Below, piece by piece: positions 32,082 to 40,986 of a stretch of DNA of 64,000 nt. Positions within the stretch are counted from its first letter, which is position 1. Every line of letters starts with the position of its first letter. Both the position numbers and the translations under genes were made by a program. Below the pieces are notes generated by a model. It worked only from the letters and a program-made list of their open reading frames with translations. It was not told the origin of the DNA and made no database searches. Source of the stretch: SIG480 sp045636865 (GTDB lineage Bacteria; Bacillota; Clostridia; Oscillospirales; JAAYXM01); contig JAZTYJ010000001.1 in NCBI GenBank assembly GCA_045636865.1, forward strand, positions 1 to 64,000, given 5' to 3'.

Positions 32082-33553
32082 AAATTTATCTTCACGGACA
32101 CGATTTTGAGTTTGCAACACAGCAGATATATATGTGTATGTTTCCAAATTCGCATGCCGAGTTCGTATCTGAAATTCCGGCAGATGAGGAATATATCATA
32201 TCATCACTTCATAAGACGGAGTTGTCCGTAATATCAAAAACAGAAATATACCGCCAAAACAAATGCGTTTCATTTGCTGAGTCGGAAGTTTCGGTTTCTT
32301 TGGATTTCGATGAAGAGGACAATAAGCGCGCGTGCCGCAGAGCGATAAAAACATCGTTTTTCAAGGCAGCTTGTCAGCTGTTTGAAAAAGTGCCCGTATG
32401 GGGTGCGCTGACAGGTATTCGTCCGTCAAAGGTGGCGGCAAGCTACATAGCAGACGGCCTGGATGCAAAGGAAGCGGAAAAGAGAATGTGTGAGGAATAT
32501 TTTGTCTCTCCAGGGAGAGCGGAACTTGCGGTAAGGTGCGCATCACACGCAAAAAAGGTTTCAGATGCTGTTTCAAGGCGCGACTTTTCGCTCTATGTAG
32601 CAATTCCGTTTTGTGCATCACGGTGCAGGTATTGTTCTTTTGTAAGCCATTCGATAGAAAAAGCGAAAAATCTCATAGAGCCGTATCTTAAGATGCTTGA
32701 GAAAGAGCTGAAATTGTTGTCGGCGTCAGTAAAGCAAAACAACCTTACATTGCGCTCTTTGTATATCGGCGGAGGAACTCCAACCTCGCTTGAGAACAGG
32801 CATCTTGAGTTTGTTATGGGAAAAATCCGCGAGTGTTTTGATCTCTCGGATGTTCTTGAATACACCGTTGAGGCGGGAAGACCGGACACGCTCAACGAAG
32901 AAAAAATAAAAACGATAGAGCGTCTTGGCGGAACAAGAATAAGCGTAAATCCGCAGACGATGAACGATGAGATATTAAGGGATATGGACAGACGCCACAC
33001 GGCAGAGGATGTTGTCCGTATAGTCAGATGTGTCAGGGAGAATACAGACCTCGATATAAATATGGACCTCATAGCAGGGCTTCCGGGGGACAATTTTGAG
33101 AGCTTTAAAAACTCGATAGACAGGGTTATAGCTCTTGATCCGGAGAACATAACGGTGCATACGCTCGCGATAAAGAAAGGCTCGGAGCTTCACAACGAAA
33201 AGTATAAGCTTCCGGCAGGTGATGAGACCGAGCAGATGGTTGACTATGCGATGCAGACGGTTTGCGATGAGGGGTATCTTCCGTATTATCTCTATCGGCA
33301 GAAGTACATGTCGGGAAACCTTGAAAACGTAGGTTATGCAAAAGAAGGACACGAGAGTCCTTATAACAACTACATTATGGATGAGCTTCACACGATTCTT
33401 TCTGCCGGCGCGGGTGGAGTTACGAAGCTTATTGACACAGAAAACGGACGGATAGTGAGAATATTCAATCCGAAGTATCCATATGAATACAATGTTGCAA
33501 AAGAGAAGATAGAGGCAACCCAAGGGGAAATAAACAAGTTCTTTGAAGAATAG
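32078..33553 (+). CDS. hemZ: HemZ-type radical SAM protein (coproporphyrinogen dehydrogenase-like)
   Basis: A 491-residue protein: an N-terminal domain of about 160 residues specific to HemZ, then a radical SAM barrel with the cluster motif CASRCRYCS (CX3CX2C) near residue 183 and the GGGTPTSL motif near 230. HemZ-like proteins are related to HemN; in B. subtilis the role in anaerobic haem synthesis is only suggested. The start is TTG at 32078, coupled to the preceding gene by a TTGA overlap. No other haem genes are nearby. Confidence 0.88.
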   Translation: MKIYLHGHDFEFATQQIYMCMFPNSHAEFVSEIPADEEYIISSLHKTELSVISKTEIYRQNKCVSFAESEVSVSLDFDEEDNKRACRRAIKTSFFKAACQLFEKVPVWGALTGIRPSKVAASYIADGLDAKEAEKRMCEEYFVSPGRAELAVRCASHAKKVSDAVSRRDFSLYVAIPFCASRCRYCSFVSHSIEKAKNLIEPYLKMLEKELKLLSASVKQNNLTLRSLYIGGGTPTSLENRHLEFVMGKIRECFDLSDVLEYTVEAGRPDTLNEEKIKTIERLGGTRISVNPQTMNDEILRDMDRRHTAEDVVRIVRCVRENTDLDINMDLIAGLPGDNFESFKNSIDRVIALDPENITVHTLAIKKGSELHNEKYKLPAGDETEQMVDYAMQTVCDEGYLPYYLYRQKYMSGNLENVGYAKEGHESPYNNYIMDELHTILSAGAGGVTKLIDTENGRIVRIFNPKYPYEYNVAKEKIEATQGEINKFFEE

Positions 33554-33564
33554 GAGGGGAATTT

Positions 33565-34500
33565 ATGCCGCTCGAGCTTTCTAAAGTAAACGAAAGAGCA
33601 AGAGACGATGCGCGCGGATTTATCGAGGAATGCGAGGCAAAGTATGCAAAATCAATAAGTCTTGCAGCATCAAAAATAGCGGGAAGGACAAAGGAGAGCT
33701 GTGTTGTTCTTCTGTCGGGACCGTCAGGATCGGGAAAAACGACAACTGCGCTCAAGCTCTCGCGTGAGCTTGAAAAACTCGGGATCGAAACACACCCGAT
33801 TTCTCTCGATGATTATTTCAGAACGGTTGAGTTTGAGACTGCACCGAAAGACGAAAACGGAAAGATAGATTATGAATCTCCGCTTTGTCTTGATATGCCG
33901 CTTCTCAATGAGCATATAGGAAAGATTATGCGCCACGAAGAGGTTTTGGTTCCGAAATTTGATTTTAAAAACCAGAAACGCTCGGATATAACCGTTCCGC
34001 TTAAGGTAGGACAGAACGAGGTCGTAATTTTTGAGGGAATTCATGCGCTCAACGACGAGATTGCGTCAGGCGGTACGGCGCAGGGAATAAAGCTTTATAT
34101 ATCGGCGAGAAGCATCTTTAAAAAAGACGGAGAAGATTTCTTCAAGGGAACGTGGACTCGTCTTGTGAGAAGAATTGTGCGCGACAATCTCTTCCGCGGA
34201 GCGAATTCTGATTTCACTCTCGCGATATGGGATAATATCCGCAAAGGAGAGAAGAAGTACATTTCGCCCTTCCGAGACCGTGCAGATATAATCATAAACT
34301 CAACTCACGATTACGAAATAGGTGTTTTGAAAAAACATCTTCTTGACGCTGTGAAGGGAGTTCCCGAGGGCATTGCGAGATATAATGAGGTGCTTGACCT
34401 TCTTGAAAACATAAAGGCTTTTGAGGATATTTCTGATGAGCTTGTGCCGACGGAGTCGCTGCTTCGTGAGTTTATCGGCGGAGGAAACTTCGAGTATTGA
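33565..34500 (+). CDS. Uridine kinase-like / phosphoribulokinase-family nucleoside kinase
   Basis: A 311-residue P-loop kinase with Walker A GPSGSGKTT at residues 52-60, a DDYF motif in the lid/base-binding region and EGIHALN as the family's Walker B. The N-terminal TGS-like extension seen in larger clostridial homologues is missing. It would phosphorylate uridine/cytidine or a related nucleoside. It starts 11 bp after hemZ behind TAGGAGGGG, so the transcript continues from there. Confidence 0.85.
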   Translation: MPLELSKVNERARDDARGFIEECEAKYAKSISLAASKIAGRTKESCVVLLSGPSGSGKTTTALKLSRELEKLGIETHPISLDDYFRTVEFETAPKDENGKIDYESPLCLDMPLLNEHIGKIMRHEEVLVPKFDFKNQKRSDITVPLKVGQNEVVIFEGIHALNDEIASGGTAQGIKLYISARSIFKKDGEDFFKGTWTRLVRRIVRDNLFRGANSDFTLAIWDNIRKGEKKYISPFRDRADIIINSTHDYEIGVLKKHLLDAVKGVPEGIARYNEVLDLLENIKAFEDISDELVPTESLLREFIGGGNFEY

Positions 34501-34555
34501 TTTTTAAATTACGGAAGAGTATACTGAAAATATAATATACAAGGAGGAAAACAAC

Positions 34556-34948
34556 ATGAAAGAAAAATTGAGTAAGATTTGGGATAAAATCTGCGCAGGG
34601 GCAACCGTTGCAGGCGAGTTTGCCGCAAAAACAGCAGAAAATGTGGGAAACAAGGCAACAGATGTCTATAACACATCTAAAACCAATCTCAAAATTCTTG
34701 ATATAAATACGGATATAGACCTTCTTTACAAGGAAGTCGGAAAGCTTATCTATGCCGCACACACAAACGAGGACGTTCCGGCGGAAGATATCGACGAAAA
34801 GCTTCTTGCAATTGACGAAAAGATGGCTCAGGTCGAGCTTTTGAAAGCAGAGCTTGAAGAGAGAAGGGATGAGAAGGTCTGTTCTTCCTGCGGAAAAGAA
34901 AATGCATCGGATGCAAGCTTCTGCTCTTCCTGCGGAAGTGCACTTTAA
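34556..34948 (+). CDS. Zinc-ribbon protein of unknown function
   Basis: A 130-residue protein. Residues 1-105 are helical with heptad character; the C-terminus is a zinc ribbon with two CxxC pairs (CSSCGKENASDASFCSSCG). Such proteins are common and mostly uncharacterised in Clostridia. An AAGGAGG site precedes the ATG. It stands between a kinase and a deaminase gene, which gives no clear hint of its job. Confidence 0.75.
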   Translation: MKEKLSKIWDKICAGATVAGEFAAKTAENVGNKATDVYNTSKTNLKILDINTDIDLLYKEVGKLIYAAHTNEDVPAEDIDEKLLAIDEKMAQVELLKAELEERRDEKVCSSCGKENASDASFCSSCGSAL

Positions 34949-34962
34949 GCCGAGGTTTTTAA

Positions 34963-36243
34963 ATGGATATACTTTTTGAAAATGCCCGCATCCTTACTAT
35001 GGATGACGATGCGCCGTATATTGAAAACGGCTATATCGGGGTAGAAGGAAGAAAAATCAAATATGTCGGAAAAGAGAGACCGACGGATGAGGCGAAAAGG
35101 ACGATAAACGCATCGGGAAAGGTGATTATGCCGGGTATTATAAACACGCATACCCATATCCCGATGACGCTTTTTCGCGGTCTTTCGGACGATTGCGAGC
35201 TTGATGTGTGGTTGAATCAGCACATCTGGCCGGCAGAGGACAAGCTCACCGACGAATCGGTAAGCGCAGGGACAAGCCTTGCAGTTGCCGAGATGCTTGC
35301 ATCGGGAACGACTTCTTTTTCAGACAGTTACTTTTTCACGGATGCAATTGCCGACGTCGTGGAAAGCTCGGGAATCGCTGCAAACCTTTCGCGCTCAATT
35401 ATCGGAAGCGGTGAAGATTTTGAGAATATGCCGTCAGTTGCAGAGGCAAAGCGGCTTATTGAACGTTTCCATATGGCAGACGAGGGACGTATACGCGCCG
35501 ATGTATCCATCCACGCGGAGTATACAACCGAAACAAAGTGCAGAATAAAGACGGCAGAGCTTGCAAAGAAGAATAACCTCATTTTGCAGATACATACGTC
35601 AGAGACTGAAGGCGAACACGAAAGGTGTATTGAAAAGTACGGCAAGACGCCCATCAAACTGTTTGAGAGCGAAGGACTTTTTGAGGGTACACGTCCGCTT
35701 CTTGCACACTGCTGTTATATAACAGAGAATGATATGGATATCATAAATGCAAACGGAGGCTCCGTTGCGCATTGTCCGATAAGCAACTTAAAGCTTGCAT
35801 CAGGTGTTGCGCCTGTTCTTGAAATGCTTAAAAAAGGCGTAAATGTCACTCTTGCGACAGACGGTGTTGCAAGCAATAACAACACGGATATGTTTGAAGA
35901 GATGAAGCTCTTTTCAATTCTCCATAAGGGAATAAGCAGAAATCCTACGGCAATAGACGCGATGCAGGCGATCAAAACCGCAACGGTAAACGGTGCGCGC
36001 GCGCAGGGAAGAGATGATGCGGGGAAGATAAAGACAGGCTTTGTTGCAGATATGATAATGCTTGATTTTGATAAAGTCCATCTCACTCCGTGTTATAATG
36101 TTGCATCAAATCTCGTTTATGCGGCAAGCGGTCGCGATGTTGTGCTGACTATGGTAAACGGAAAAATCCTCTATGAAAACGGAGCGTTTATGACGATTGA
36201 CATTGAACGCGCAAAGTATAACGTGAGCCGTTTTATGGCATAA
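34963..36243 (+). CDS. S-adenosylhomocysteine / methylthioadenosine deaminase-like amidohydrolase
   Basis: A 426-residue amidohydrolase-fold protein. The first metal motif is THTHIPMTLFRGL near residue 60, followed by the lid sequence WLNQHIWPAE typical of MtaD-type deaminases. Then come the HTSETEGE, AHCCYIT and ATDGVASNNN motifs supplying the remaining metal ligands and catalytic residues. It would deaminate SAH, MTA or adenosine in methyl-cycle recycling. Upstream is only a weak GAGG site. Confidence 0.9.
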   Translation: MDILFENARILTMDDDAPYIENGYIGVEGRKIKYVGKERPTDEAKRTINASGKVIMPGIINTHTHIPMTLFRGLSDDCELDVWLNQHIWPAEDKLTDESVSAGTSLAVAEMLASGTTSFSDSYFFTDAIADVVESSGIAANLSRSIIGSGEDFENMPSVAEAKRLIERFHMADEGRIRADVSIHAEYTTETKCRIKTAELAKKNNLILQIHTSETEGEHERCIEKYGKTPIKLFESEGLFEGTRPLLAHCCYITENDMDIINANGGSVAHCPISNLKLASGVAPVLEMLKKGVNVTLATDGVASNNNTDMFEEMKLFSILHKGISRNPTAIDAMQAIKTATVNGARAQGRDDAGKIKTGFVADMIMLDFDKVHLTPCYNVASNLVYAASGRDVVLTMVNGKILYENGAFMTIDIERAKYNVSRFMA

Positions 36244-36295
36244 AAGTCAAGAGAAAAACATAGATTCGCAGTATCACGAAAAAAGGTGTGATTAT

Positions 36296-37870
36296 GTGAA
36301 TCTCGAAAAAAGAAATCTTCCAAACGGTGCTTTTGTGCTTGCGTTCGGGGGGATACTCGTAAAGGTAATCGGTGCTCTCTATAAGATTCCGCTTGGAGCG
36401 ATGCTCGGCCCCATCGGGATGGCGAATTTCTCGATAGCATATAATATATATTCGCTTCTTTTTGTCATCTCAACTGCAGGAGTTCCGACAGCAGTTTCAA
36501 AGATGGTTGCGGAAAGCAGTGCTCACGGAAGGCACGGTGAGAGCGAAAAAATATTTTATGTGTCAAAGATTGCTTTTGTTGGTGTAGGGTTGTTTGGCTT
36601 TACAGCACTCTTTCTGTTTGCAGACAAGATTTCACGCATTATGGGAAGTGCAGATTCGGCAAAGGCGATAAAAGCTATATCTCCTGCGGTTTTTCTCGTT
36701 TCAATATCGGCGGTAAACCGCGGCTATTTCCAAGGGAAAGAGAATATGTATCCCACCGCGATATCAGAAGTTTTAGAAGCTTTTGGAAAGCTTGTGTTTG
36801 GTCTCCTTGCCGCCTTCGTTATGAAGATACAGGGAAGGGGATCGGCATACATAGCCGCGGGTGCGGTGTTTGGCGTGAGTATCGGTTCGCTTTTTTCGGT
36901 TTTGTACTTTTTCTTCAAGAAAAGAAAAAAGATAAAAGCGATAAGCGGCAACGGAATACGGATTCTTAAAAAGCTCTTTTCGCTTTCTGTTCCGATAACT
37001 CTGGGCGCCGCGGTGATAGCACTGACTGCGGTTATTGACAGCGCACTTGTTATGAACATCCTGAAAAATTCGGGAGAGACGGAACACCGTGCAAAGTGGC
37101 TTTTCGGAGCATACAACTACGCAACAACACTATTTACGCTTCCGTCTGCGATAATTGCAACGCTTGCAACAACTCTTGTTCCTCTTGTTTCGGGAGAGTG
37201 TGCAAAAGGACACAGGATAGAGACAGATTTGCTTGTTAATTCGGGGGTGCGCCTTTGTGTGCTCATATCATCCTTTGCGGTCTGTGCGCTGTATCCGCTG
37301 TCTGAAGGGATTCTCTCGCTTTTATTCGGGAGTGGTGCAGGTTCCGACTGCATAAAACTTTCATCATCGCTTTTAAGAGTTTTGTCGCTTGGAATAATTC
37401 CGCTTTCGCTTGTTACTGTTACAAATGCCGTTTTTCAGGCGCTCGGGCGCGCAAATGCGCCCGTCATATCAATTGCTGTTGGGGCAGTTGTTAAGCTTTT
37501 ATCGAATTATGCATTGATAAGAATCCCCGGAATCGGCATACACGGTGCCGCGATAAGCACGGTGCTTTGCTATGTTGTTGCACTTTCGATAAACATTTTG
37601 CAGCTTGGAAAATTTAAGTTTTTGGGTATTTCAATTTTTAACTCGGTAATGAAACCTGTATTTCCGTCAATCGCGCTTTTTTTAACTGCAGCGAATGTAA
37701 ACAAGGTTCTAATGCGTTTTGCGGATATAAGAATATCGGCGATTCTCTCGGGTATATCGGGTGCTCTTGTGGGAATTTTTGCCGTTTTTGTTTTGAAAAC
37801 GCTCAAAAAAGAGGACGAGAGGTTACTTTTTGGAGGTAAAAACATATTCAAATTTATAGATAATGGTTGA
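36296..37870 (+). CDS. SpoVB/YabM-like lipid flippase (MOP superfamily)
   Basis: A 524-residue membrane protein with about 14 helices in the polysaccharide-flippase fold. It starts at GTG 36296 behind AAAAGGTG. The place directly upstream of mazG-rqcP-yabP-yabQ-divIC matches the B. subtilis position of yabM, and SpoVB, from the same family, flips peptidoglycan precursors for the spore cortex. A flippase for cortex or wall precursors is therefore the likely role, by synteny and fold. Confidence 0.85.
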   Translation: MNLEKRNLPNGAFVLAFGGILVKVIGALYKIPLGAMLGPIGMANFSIAYNIYSLLFVISTAGVPTAVSKMVAESSAHGRHGESEKIFYVSKIAFVGVGLFGFTALFLFADKISRIMGSADSAKAIKAISPAVFLVSISAVNRGYFQGKENMYPTAISEVLEAFGKLVFGLLAAFVMKIQGRGSAYIAAGAVFGVSIGSLFSVLYFFFKKRKKIKAISGNGIRILKKLFSLSVPITLGAAVIALTAVIDSALVMNILKNSGETEHRAKWLFGAYNYATTLFTLPSAIIATLATTLVPLVSGECAKGHRIETDLLVNSGVRLCVLISSFAVCALYPLSEGILSLLFGSGAGSDCIKLSSSLLRVLSLGIIPLSLVTVTNAVFQALGRANAPVISIAVGAVVKLLSNYALIRIPGIGIHGAAISTVLCYVVALSINILQLGKFKFLGISIFNSVMKPVFPSIALFLTAANVNKVLMRFADIRISAILSGISGALVGIFAVFVLKTLKKEDERLLFGGKNIFKFIDNG

Positions 37871-37915
37871 AAAATTTAGAATTTTGCAAAAAACACTTGC
37901 GGGAGAGCGAAAAAT

Positions 37916-38644
37916 ATGGTAAATTTTTTAAGGAAGGATAATTATGAGTTTTCTGACCTCGTGGAGATTACACGTCTTTTGCGGTCGGAGGGCGGTTGTC
38001 AATGGGACCGCGAGCAAACCCATAAAAGTGTCCGTATGAACTTCGTTGAAGAAGTTTTTGAAGCATGCGAGGCTATTGATAACGACGACACACCGCTTCT
38101 TCTTGAGGAGCTTGGTGACGTTCTTGCACAGGTAGTTTTCCACGCGCAGATCAAAACTGAAGAGGGTGTCTTTGACATAAATGACGTGGCAGACGGTGTC
38201 TGCAAAAAGTTTATTGACCGTCATCCTCATGTGTTTGGTGATGTTACAGCAGAAACCTCTGCAGAGGTTCTGGAAAACTGGGATGCCATAAAGCGTCGTG
38301 AAAAGAAACACAAAACACATTCGAGCGCTATGGATTCGGTGGCAAGAAGTCTGCCGGCTCTTATGAGAGCTGAAAAGCTTCTTTCAAAGGCGAAGAAGGC
38401 AGGTCTTCCGCAGAAGACTATCGGAGAGCTTTCCGGCTTGATTTCGGACGAGCTTTCACGAGGTGAGGATATGGACATTGCGTCGATTCTTATGAATGTC
38501 GTTAAGCTTTCAAGGATTCTCGGCGTAAATCCCGAACAGGAGCTTGATAAGAGAAATGAGGATTTTCTAAAAGCTTTTAGTGAAATCGAGGAGCAGGGAG
38601 GAGATCTTTTAAAGGCTCTTTCCGATAACGCGGACAAGCTCTGA
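37916..38644 (+). CDS. mazG: MazG nucleoside triphosphate pyrophosphohydrolase
   Basis: A 242-residue protein with the MazG helices and metal-binding EExxE/ExxD motifs (NFVEEVFEACEAID and LLEELGDVLAQVVFHA). B. subtilis YabN also has an N-terminal tetrapyrrole-methylase-like domain, which is missing here. It hydrolyses NTPs/dNTPs in house-cleaning. The ATG at 37916 follows GGGAGAG. It is part of the conserved yab cluster. Confidence 0.9.
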   Translation: MVNFLRKDNYEFSDLVEITRLLRSEGGCQWDREQTHKSVRMNFVEEVFEACEAIDNDDTPLLLEELGDVLAQVVFHAQIKTEEGVFDINDVADGVCKKFIDRHPHVFGDVTAETSAEVLENWDAIKRREKKHKTHSSAMDSVARSLPALMRAEKLLSKAKKAGLPQKTIGELSGLISDELSRGEDMDIASILMNVVKLSRILGVNPEQELDKRNEDFLKAFSEIEEQGGDLLKALSDNADKL

Positions 38645-38712
38645 TAAGATGTGACTAAAACGGCTGGGGGTATTTTCGGCCTTTTAGATAAAAATTTTAG
38701 GAGGAAAAACAG

Positions 38713-38985
38713 ATGAACAAGACAGAACTCGTAAACGCAGTTGCTGAAAAGGCAGGAGTTTCAAAGAAGGACGCTGAGAAGGTTATCAACGCTACAGTTG
38801 ATTCTATCACTGCTGCTCTTAAGGCTGGCGACAAGGTTCAGCTCGTTGGTTTCGGTGCTTTCGAAGTTAAGGCACGCGCTGCTCGTCAGGGCAGAAACCC
38901 GCGTACAAAGGAAACCATCAAGATTCCGGCATCAAAGAATCCGGTATTCAAGGCTGGCAAGGCTCTTAAAGACGCTGTAAAGTAA
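38713..38985 (+). CDS. hup: HU-family DNA-binding protein
   Basis: A 90-residue histone-like protein, full length, with the beta-arm consensus FEVKARAARQGRNPRTKE near residues 47-65. It begins with MNKTELVNAVAEKAG. It has an AGGAGG site and strongly biased codons, as expected for an abundant protein. In B. subtilis hbs maps elsewhere; here it sits between mazG and rqcP. Confidence 0.96.
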   Translation: MNKTELVNAVAEKAGVSKKDAEKVINATVDSITAALKAGDKVQLVGFGAFEVKARAARQGRNPRTKETIKIPASKNPVFKAGKALKDAVK

Positions 38986-39006
38986 ATTCCTTTAAAGATT
39001 TGTTGT

Positions 39007-39031
39007 CCGGGGCGAAGTTTTTTCGCCCCGG
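39007..39031 (+). terminator. Strong hairpin after hup, probably partial terminator
   Basis: CCGGGGCGAA / TTCGCCCCGG forms a stable 10-bp stem, but no T tract follows outside the stem, so it may stabilise the hup mRNA or attenuate rather than end transcription. Confidence 0.5.
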
Positions 39032-39079
39032 AGAGCGTATCTTAAAACGTTTTAAAATCCCGCAAACTGAAGGTTTAGT

Positions 39080-39322
39080 ATGAGAATTGACAAATATCTC
39101 AAGGTATCACGACTTATAAAAAGAAGAACGGTCGCAAACGAAGCTTGCGACAACGGCAGAATCTCGGTAAACGGCAGACAGGTAAAAGCATCTTATGATG
39201 TCAAGGTCTCCGATGTTATTGAGATTTCTTTTGGTACACGGACACTTAAAATACGTGTGCTTGCCGTATCTGAACATACAACGAAGGATGAGGCGCACAC
39301 TATGTATGAAGAGGTGCGCTGA
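39080..39322 (+). CDS. rqcP: RqcP (YabO/Hsp15-like S4 RNA-binding protein)
   Basis: An 80-residue S4-domain protein (MRIDKYLKVSRLIKRRTVANEAC, then SVNGRQVKASYDVKVSD). RqcP works with RqcH in alanine tailing of stalled nascent chains on the 50S subunit. Its position just before yabP is the same as in B. subtilis. No strong ribosome binding site is visible (only GAAGG). Confidence 0.9.
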   Translation: MRIDKYLKVSRLIKRRTVANEACDNGRISVNGRQVKASYDVKVSDVIEISFGTRTLKIRVLAVSEHTTKDEAHTMYEEVR

Positions 39323-39395
39323 TTTTTAACTGATTTTGAGAATAAAGCGCATACATTCCGAATATGCTTTATCAAAGGTATAGGAGGTATGTAAT

Positions 39396-39683
39396 ATGCA
39401 GCTTGATGATAAAAACCACTTAAGGGACGTTCCGCAGAACATAATAATAGAAAACCGTATGCGGATAAGCATATCGGGTGTTTCGGATGTTGAAAATTTC
39501 GATGAGAACACCGTGGTGTTATACACAAACCGAGGTCTTCTCTCGGTGCATGGAACAGGTCTTTCTGTTGAAAAGCTCAACATTGAAACGGGAGAGCTTG
39601 CGATTGAGGGAGAGTTTTCAGGGCTTGAATACAGCCGCGACACGCAAATCTCGGGCGGATTCTGGTCAAAGCTCTTTAAATAG
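39396..39683 (+). CDS. yabP: Sporulation protein YabP
   Basis: A 95-residue YabP/YqfC-family protein with the conserved opening HLRDVPQNIIIENRMRISISGV and core VLYTNRGLLSVHGTGL. The family is required for spore formation and is expressed in the mother cell. An excellent AGGAGG site precedes the ATG. It lies 12 bp upstream of yabQ. Confidence 0.92.
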   Translation: MQLDDKNHLRDVPQNIIIENRMRISISGVSDVENFDENTVVLYTNRGLLSVHGTGLSVEKLNIETGELAIEGEFSGLEYSRDTQISGGFWSKLFK

Positions 39684-39695
39684 CGGAGACGGAAA

Positions 39696-40166
39696 ATGGA
39701 AAACACCGTTTCGGTACAGACTATTGAGTTTTTAAACTCCGCACTTCTGGGAATAGCTCTCGGAGTTTTATACGATGTCTTGAAAACAATACGTTATTAC
39801 ATAAAAAAGGGAAAGGGTATAACGAACCTATTTGACAGTATATTCTGGATAGTGGCGGTAGTGTCGCTGTTCGCTTTTGTGCTCGTGTCTGCCGGAGGCA
39901 GAATGCGATGGTACATCCTCGTAGGAGCATTTTGCGGAGGATTTGTTTACAGAGCCGCGGCATCCGAGATTGTTTTCAAAGTTATGCGCGGCATGGTCTG
40001 CATACTTGCAAAGCTCTTGCAGATGTGTTCGCGTCCGGCATATCTTTTTTTGAAAAGCATCCGGAATCTCTTTATAAAAACAGGAAAAAGATTGAGAAAC
40101 AAAAAAATTTCACATAAGAAAAAACGAAAAAGAAAGGCTGATGAACTTGGCAGCAAGAAAAAATAA
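39696..40166 (+). CDS. yabQ: Spore cortex protein YabQ
   Basis: A 156-residue membrane protein with four predicted helices (residues 10-110) and a very basic Lys/Arg tail. YabQ in B. subtilis localises to the outer forespore membrane and is needed for cortex synthesis. Position between yabP and divIC confirms the call. Its last 26 bases overlap the next gene in another frame. Confidence 0.9.
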   Translation: MENTVSVQTIEFLNSALLGIALGVLYDVLKTIRYYIKKGKGITNLFDSIFWIVAVVSLFAFVLVSAGGRMRWYILVGAFCGGFVYRAAASEIVFKVMRGMVCILAKLLQMCSRPAYLFLKSIRNLFIKTGKRLRNKKISHKKKRKRKADELGSKKK

Positions 40167-40431
40167 GAAAAGCATTTTTCCGAAGATAGTGCTTGTTGTA
40201 TTTGTTCTTTATGCCGTAACTACAATCATTTCAAATCAGATAAAGGCGAAGCGCTTTAACGAGGATACTGAAGAAAAACAGGAAATGATTATTACGGAGA
40301 CCATGAAAAGAGAAAAAATCAAGCAGGAGCTTTCTGCTGAAATAGATGACGAATATGTTACTCGCGAGGCACAGAAACAAGGGTATGCTATGCCGAATGA
40401 GCGCGTTTTTGAGGATGTTTCGGGAAGGTAA
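40141..40431 (+). CDS. divIC: DivIC/FtsB-like septum protein
   Basis: A 96-residue bitopic protein: a basic N-terminus, one transmembrane helix (residues 13-30), then a coiled coil (residues 40-70) and the short DEYVTREAQKQGYAMPNERVF end typical of DivIC/FtsB. It is part of the cell-division complex with FtsL and DivIB. It overlaps yabQ and follows the yab cluster order. Confidence 0.85.
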   Translation: MNLAARKNKKSIFPKIVLVVFVLYAVTTIISNQIKAKRFNEDTEEKQEMIITETMKREKIKQELSAEIDDEYVTREAQKQGYAMPNERVFEDVSGR

Positions 40432-40479
40432 ACTTGATTTTATCGCGCGTTAAAATACAAAGGAGGAAGAAAACGAAGT

Positions 40480-40887
40480 ATGGGACTTGAGGTAGGGGCT
40501 GTTTGTGAAGGTAAGGTTACGTCAATAACAAATTACGGTGCATTTGTCGCGCTCGATGGAGGAGAAAGCGGCATGGTGCATATTTCTGAAGTGTCCAATA
40601 CATATGTAAACGACATAAACGAACACTTGCAGGTGGGAATGCAGGTTAAGGTAAAGGTAATCGGTATTGACGAGAAAAAGAGAATAAGCTTATCAATAAA
40701 AAAAGCAGAGCCGAAGCCTGAACGTCCGCAACAGAGTTTTCAGAGAACGGCTCCTGCTCCCGCAAAGCCACAGGAGATGTCTTTTGAAGATAAACTGAAG
40801 CAGTTTATGCAGGACAGCGACAGCAAAATTTCGGGAATAAGACAGTATTCAGAAAGACGCGTAAATACAAGACGCGGAAAAAGATAA
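40480..40887 (+). CDS. yabR: S1 RNA-binding protein (YabR / general stress protein 13-like)
   Basis: A 135-residue protein with one S1 domain (residues 1-72: GAVCEGKVTSITNYGAFVAL, GMVHISEVS, VKVKVIGIDEKKRISLSIK) and a Pro/Lys-rich tail with a conserved helix. It probably binds RNA or ribosomes. It sits behind AAGGAGG in the place of yabR. Confidence 0.9.
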   Translation: MGLEVGAVCEGKVTSITNYGAFVALDGGESGMVHISEVSNTYVNDINEHLQVGMQVKVKVIGIDEKKRISLSIKKAEPKPERPQQSFQRTAPAPAKPQEMSFEDKLKQFMQDSDSKISGIRQYSERRVNTRRGKR

Positions 40888-40892
40888 GAAGA

Positions 40893-40923
40893 AGCTGCGA
40901 TGTGATTTTTTCATATCGCAGCT
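40893..40923 (+). terminator. Terminator of the yab cluster
   Basis: A 13-bp stem with one G-T pair and a five-T loop is followed by an eight-T run. It separates yabR from spoIIP. Confidence 0.85.
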
Positions 40924-40986
40924 CATTTTTTTTGCCGATGCGTAATATAATTTATTATGAAAATACAGCGCGGAGGCATATAAAGG